Assembly (NCBI RefSeq): GCF_019670125.1
Contig: NZ_AP023033.1
Coordinates: 3,807,501 to 3,871,500, forward strand
DNA from: Agarivorans aestuarii
GTDB lineage: Bacteria > Pseudomonadota > Gammaproteobacteria > Enterobacterales > Celerinatantimonadaceae
Length of the DNA stretch: 64,000 bases
Direction: 5' to 3'
Shown: in pieces, positions 60,933 to 64,000 of the stretch
Position numbering within the stretch: the stretch's first letter is position 1
Layout of the letters: each line of letters starts with the position of its first letter
Translations under genes and position numbers: made by a program
Notes under the pieces: generated by a model
Told to the model about the DNA's origin: nothing
Seen by the model: the letters and a program-made list of their open reading frames with translations, nothing else
Databases searched by the model: none

Positions 60933-61274
60933 CTAACTAATTCGTTTTATGTAGCTCTCGCGCTGAATATCTAACACTTCAGCGCTAAGACTTTTAACCA
61001 TGGGTAATTCTGCAGCTAATCCTTCTACTAGCGCAGTGGTTAAGGCTAGCTTTTGCTCAGTCGTTCTTCCGGAAAGAATGTGCAAACGAATATGTAAGAA
61101 GCTGTGATCGTCTAAACCACTCAATACATCTTGATATGCAATGGCTCGCAGCTTAATTGCCGCGGGCTCAAATTCACCGCTATTTTTCAGTAAATTAAAA
61201 GCCTTAGCTAAGATATCACTAATAGTAATTTGCTCACTCAAGTCTTGAGAATATTCAACAATACAATGCGGCAT
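60933..61274 (-). CDS. Tautomerase, 5-carboxymethyl-2-hydroxymuconate isomerase-like
   Basis: 113 residues from the ATG at 61274, so that Pro1 after Met removal (MPHCIVEYS) is the catalytic base, as in 4-oxalocrotonate tautomerases. The open frame continues six residues further, but that would bury the proline. ILSGRTTEQKLALTTALVEGL is the family core. HpaF-type enzymes isomerise an aromatic-degradation intermediate. No other hpa gene is nearby, so the substrate may differ. It converges with the preceding esterase gene, four bases apart. Confidence 0.85.
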   Translation of the reverse strand: MPHCIVEYSQDLSEQITISDILAKAFNLLKNSGEFEPAAIKLRAIAYQDVLSGLDDHSFLHIRLHILSGRTTEQKLALTTALVEGLAAELPMVKSLSAEVLDIQRESYIKRIS

Positions 61275-61359
61275 TTTTGGTACTTCACACATGCTAAAAA
61301 TTTAAGCTTTACGATAGAAAAATTTATTTAGTAATACAATTTATAAAAACCAAGCTTTT

Positions 61360-61375
61360 GTTGATCTAGATCACA
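61360..61375. promoter_or_regulatory. Possible CRP site upstream of acetate transporter
   Basis: GTTGATCTAGATCACA: the right half and the central TCTAGA fit the TGTGA-N6-TCACA consensus, and the left half keeps 3 of 5 bases. It lies 83 bases before the start at 61458. Acetate uptake genes are under CRP in Escherichia coli. Confidence 0.45.
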
Positions 61376-61457
61376 CCTATCAAGTATGCTCGCTCAGATA
61401 ATGCACGGCCCTTGGAGCACTGTGCTTTTTTTAACCTTTTATTTGGAATCATCTACT

Positions 61458-62063
61458 ATGAGCAATACTACTACCGCTAACCCAGCCCCACTTGGATTGA
61501 TGGGTTTCGGTATGACTACCGTGTTATTAAACATTCACAATGCCGGATTTTTTCCAATTGATGCAATGATTTTGGCTATGGGCATTTTCTACGGTGGTTT
61601 ATCTCAAGTAATTGTAGGGATTATGTGCTTCAAACGCGGTGATACTTTTGGTACTACTGCCTTTACCTCTTACGGCTTATTCTGGTTAACTCTAGTCGGT
61701 TTGTTGGTACTACCTAAAATGGGCTTAGCCGAGCCGAGCCCGCATACCTTTATGGGCTGGTATTTAGCACTTTGGGGCTTGTTCACTGCATTCATGTTTG
61801 TGGGCTCATTACGTTACCCAACAGCTAAACAAGTAGTATTCGGCAGCTTGACCATTTTGTTTGCGCTATTGGCACTGCGCGATTTCACTGGCAGTGAATT
61901 GATTGGCACTATTGCTGGCTACGAAGGCATCTTCTGTGGTCTGTCGGCTATCTATTTTGCAATGGCCCAAGTGCTTAATGCTGAATATGGCCGTACTATT
62001 TTGCCTGTTGGTCGTCCAATGAAGTTTGAAGACAACAGTGCGCCACTAAAAGTGGCTGCGTAA
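61458..62063 (+). CDS. Acetate uptake transporter (AceTr/SatP family)
   Basis: 201 residues from the ATG at 61458. The frame opens at 61386, but the extra part lacks the family start. The N-terminus [21 protein letters not shown] is the GPR1/FUN34/YaaH signature, followed by six transmembrane helices including [31 protein letters not shown]. It imports acetate or succinate with protons. Its 3' end overlaps the convergent DUF6279 gene by 68 bases. Confidence 0.92.
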   Translation: MSNTTTANPAPLGLMGFGMTTVLLNIHNAGFFPIDAMILAMGIFYGGLSQVIVGIMCFKRGDTFGTTAFTSYGLFWLTLVGLLVLPKMGLAEPSPHTFMGWYLALWGLFTAFMFVGSLRYPTAKQVVFGSLTILFALLALRDFTGSELIGTIAGYEGIFCGLSAIYFAMAQVLNAEYGRTILPVGRPMKFEDNSAPLKVAA

Positions 62064-62946
62064 ACTTTAATTGCTTAACTAGCTTTGCCACCACAGCTGG
62101 CTTTGCAGGTTGTGGATTGTCTTCTATAAGTGATTGAAGATCTTCAATATAAGCGTCTATCTTAGCTAAGATATGACGCTTTTGTTGTTTATTGGCCAGG
62201 GCTAATATTTCGCTCATGCCTTGTGCCCACAATTGCCGATTATGATAGAAACGCTCGCTTAAGCCCGGCGGCCAGAGTGATTCTGAATTCACCATCAATA
62301 CATAAAATTCTTGCTCAAAATTTTCCGACTTACTTTGTCCACTTAGAGAATAAGCCAGATATTGCTGCCAGCGACTTTGCACGTTATGCCAATCAGCGCG
62401 AGTATCAATTAGCTGCTTAGCCAACTGCTCTATCACCTGTTGTTGTTTAGGTGATACATCGCCAAGCCAGCGCTCAACACTGTTAGAGATGTGTTCAATA
62501 CGGTAATCATAATGGCTTTGTTGACGGTCGCTATCTTCGCGTTGCTCAGCTAGCTTAGCCATAAAATCTGAAAGCTGCTGCGAAGAAGCAGTTTGTGCGA
62601 GCTGCGCTACATCAAGATACACATGACCAGCCAATACACGATAATGCTCTTGCCAAGCGTCAACTTGCTCTAATAATTGTTGTTGGCTAATACCACTATT
62701 GATTTGTGCATGAAACAGCTGTAGCTGGGCCAAGTATACCGGCAACTGTTCATGCCTATGCCATACCAGCCAGCTTTTTAACATGGGCTTAAAAGCTGCT
62801 TTTTGCTCGCTGTTCATTTCGATGTAATCATCGATGTACCAGTAAGCCAGCCAGTTAAGGTTGTTATACACAAAGCGCATACCACAGGCGCTCAGCAAGC
62901 CGCTGAGTATCAATATCAGTATCCATCTAAAAGGCTTCATTTGCAT
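61996..62946 (-). CDS. DUF6279-like lipoprotein
   Basis: About 316 residues from the ATG at 62946, preceded by a strong AAAGGAGGTG. A second ATG is two codons later. A lipobox LSAC follows a short signal. The N-terminal motif [27 protein letters not shown] is diagnostic of DUF6279, and the rest is helical. Function unknown. Its last 68 bases run antisense through the end of the acetate transporter gene. The last ~20 residues, encoded there, are not family-like. Confidence 0.82.
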   Translation of the reverse strand: MQMKPFRWILILILSGLLSACGMRFVYNNLNWLAYWYIDDYIEMNSEQKAAFKPMLKSWLVWHRHEQLPVYLAQLQLFHAQINSGISQQQLLEQVDAWQEHYRVLAGHVYLDVAQLAQTASSQQLSDFMAKLAEQREDSDRQQSHYDYRIEHISNSVERWLGDVSPKQQQVIEQLAKQLIDTRADWHNVQSRWQQYLAYSLSGQSKSENFEQEFYVLMVNSESLWPPGLSERFYHNRQLWAQGMSEILALANKQQKRHILAKIDAYIEDLQSLIEDNPQPAKPAVVAKLVKQLKFTQPLLVAHCCLQTSLDDQQAK

Positions 62947-63098
62947 AACACCTCCTTTAATAAACAGACCCAAAGAACCGGAAATAGTTCTCACTCTGCA
63001 GCTATTTAATTATTAAGGCTTGTGAGATTAATTCAAGCGGAGTAGATTAGCCCTACTTGCAATGGTGGCGTGAAACCAAGCACGCAATGGATGGTTAA

Positions 63099-63554
63099 TT
63101 GGTTGGTTTAACTAAGAAATTATTACTGGTATTAGCAGTTATTGCTGGCGCTTTTGGACTTGGCATCGGTGTAAGTTATTGGCAACAACAACAGCTTGAA
63201 GCACTAAACTTTGAGCACTGCCAACAATTGCATAATGGTCGCTGTGAGTGGCAAGTTGATGAGCAAACATGGCAATTAACTTTACCTAGTGACCAACTTC
63301 CCGCCATGTTAAGCCAGCATTTTGAGTTAAACACCAATCAGGAAAACCCTCCAAGCCTAGAACTCCGTTTACAAGGGATAGAAATGTACATGGGTGAAAT
63401 CAAGCTGCAGCTCGAGCCCAACGAAAATGGTCACTATCAATCGGATATTTTGCTGCCGATTTGTAACACTGGAAAAATGCGCTGGCGAGCAGAAATTGTT
63501 TCTTTAGACCCCACCCAACCTGTTGCTCTTAGTTTTGAGGTAGATAGCCAATGA
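63099..63554 (+). CDS. Single-helix membrane protein preceding SCO
   Basis: 151 residues from a TTG at 63099, with GGATGG upstream as a possible ribosome site. No ATG is available in this frame before the hydrophobic segment. One N-terminal helix (~4-25) anchors it, and the remainder is a periplasmic-type domain with three Cys (two near residues 40-48). No family is recognised. Its stop overlaps the SCO start (ATGA), so it is probably a partner in cytochrome oxidase assembly or copper delivery, which is inference from the coupling. Confidence 0.72.
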   Translation: MVGLTKKLLLVLAVIAGAFGLGIGVSYWQQQQLEALNFEHCQQLHNGRCEWQVDEQTWQLTLPSDQLPAMLSQHFELNTNQENPPSLELRLQGIEMYMGEIKLQLEPNENGHYQSDILLPICNTGKMRWRAEIVSLDPTQPVALSFEVDSQ

Positions 63555-64000
63555 AATACCTAGCATGGATTGCTCTAATTATTGTTAGTGGATTAGCCGG
63601 AGTTATGAGTTTTCAATGGTTTTCTGCAGACTCTAGCCCTAAACAAGCAGCGGTAAGCAATAAGGTGATTACTACCGTACCGGCCAACTTGTTCAAAATA
63701 GCCAGCAGTGATGGGCGCTTTACCGAGTTAAACCAGAATAAGCAGCTTTATATCGCTTACTTTGGCTTTACCCATTGCCCAGACGTTTGCCCAACGTCTT
63801 TAGCGGTACTTAGCGCCGCTTTGCAAGGTATATCGGAGCCACAACGCCAGCAGCTTCAAAGCCTATTTGTAAGTGTTGATCCCAAACGTGATGACCCAGA
63901 AACCGTCAGCACCTATGCCGGCTATTTTCATCCTGATATTGTCGGGTTAAGCCCACAGGAAGGTCAGCTATTAGGCTTAACCCAAAGCTTGGGGGTATAT
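63551..64000 (+). CDS. SCO1/SenC-family copper chaperone (3' end outside window)
   Basis: At least 150 residues from the ATG at 63551, cut by the window end. A signal anchor (~5-22) is followed by a thioredoxin-like domain: FGFTHCPDVCPTSLAVL contains the Cu-binding C-x3-C, and VSVDPKRDDPETV follows as in all SCO proteins. The family's third ligand, a histidine near the C-terminus, lies beyond the window. It delivers copper to the CuA site of cytochrome c oxidase, so further oxidase assembly genes probably follow. Confidence 0.92.
   Translation, partial: MKYLAWIALIIVSGLAGVMSFQWFSADSSPKQAAVSNKVITTVPANLFKIASSDGRFTELNQNKQLYIAYFGFTHCPDVCPTSLAVLSAALQGISEPQRQQLQSLFVSVDPKRDDPETVSTYAGYFHPDIVGLSPQEGQLLGLTQSLGVY

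Overview
The window reads as chromosome of a marine gammaproteobacterium, probably an Alteromonadales relative such as Agarivorans. That placement is inference from two secreted GH16 laminarinase-like lipoproteins, an aryl polyene pigment cluster, a YceI/cytochrome b561 pair and many short gammaproteobacterial conserved families. Coding density is high. I see no rRNA, tRNA, CRISPR array, transposase, integrase or prophage gene.

Layout. 1-6.4 kb is a beta-glucan locus: a partial gene, a cupin protein, a LacI-family regulator and two convergent GH16 lipoproteins. Each GH16 gene has two copies of one AAGCGCTT-centred operator upstream, so a small local regulon is likely. 6.5-9.2 kb holds an Lrp/AsnC regulator divergent from a DMT exporter and an aminotransferase. 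9.4-10.2 kb is a lipoprotein hydrolase. 10.2-28.0 kb is an aryl polyene (APE) cluster on the minus strand, with gene order apeC to apeR as in the described clusters. A HAL/PAL-family ammonia lyase sits between apeJ and apeK, and a methyltransferase, a small secreted protein and a PagL-like lipid A deacylase lie at the distal end. An Sfp-type phosphopantetheinyl transferase lies just upstream. A long coiled-coil protein, a PAS plus degenerate GGDEF protein, a tandem retropepsin-like protein and a phospholipase D lipoprotein follow, to 35.4 kb.

35.5-46.7 kb carries a solute-binding protein, a Na+/H+ antiporter, a sugar isomerase plus fructokinase pair, ArfB, a GGDEF/EAL sensor, a nearly 1-kb non-coding stretch, and a formate/nitrite channel fused to CBS domains divergent from a LysR regulator. 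At 46.70-46.75 kb a perfect 49-bp palindrome built around a 7-1-7 Fur box abuts a small membrane-protein gene. It is followed by two head-truncated gene remnants that look like a deletion scar.

47.6-52.4 kb is ordinary conserved material, including a 55-codon gene, and ends with yhhQ under a preQ1-I riboswitch. 52.6-59.1 kb is the most interesting block: a four-gene, translationally coupled operon encoding a MukB/JetC-like SMC ATPase, a MukE/JetB-like protein, a MukF/JetA-like protein and a short TOPRIM (JetD/MksG-like) protein. It resembles a Wadjet/MksBEFG plasmid-defence system, but with gene order C-B-A-D and a compact nuclease. The window closes with a MaoC hydratase, an esterase, a tautomerase, an acetate transporter, a DUF6279 lipoprotein and the start of a cytochrome-oxidase SCO gene.
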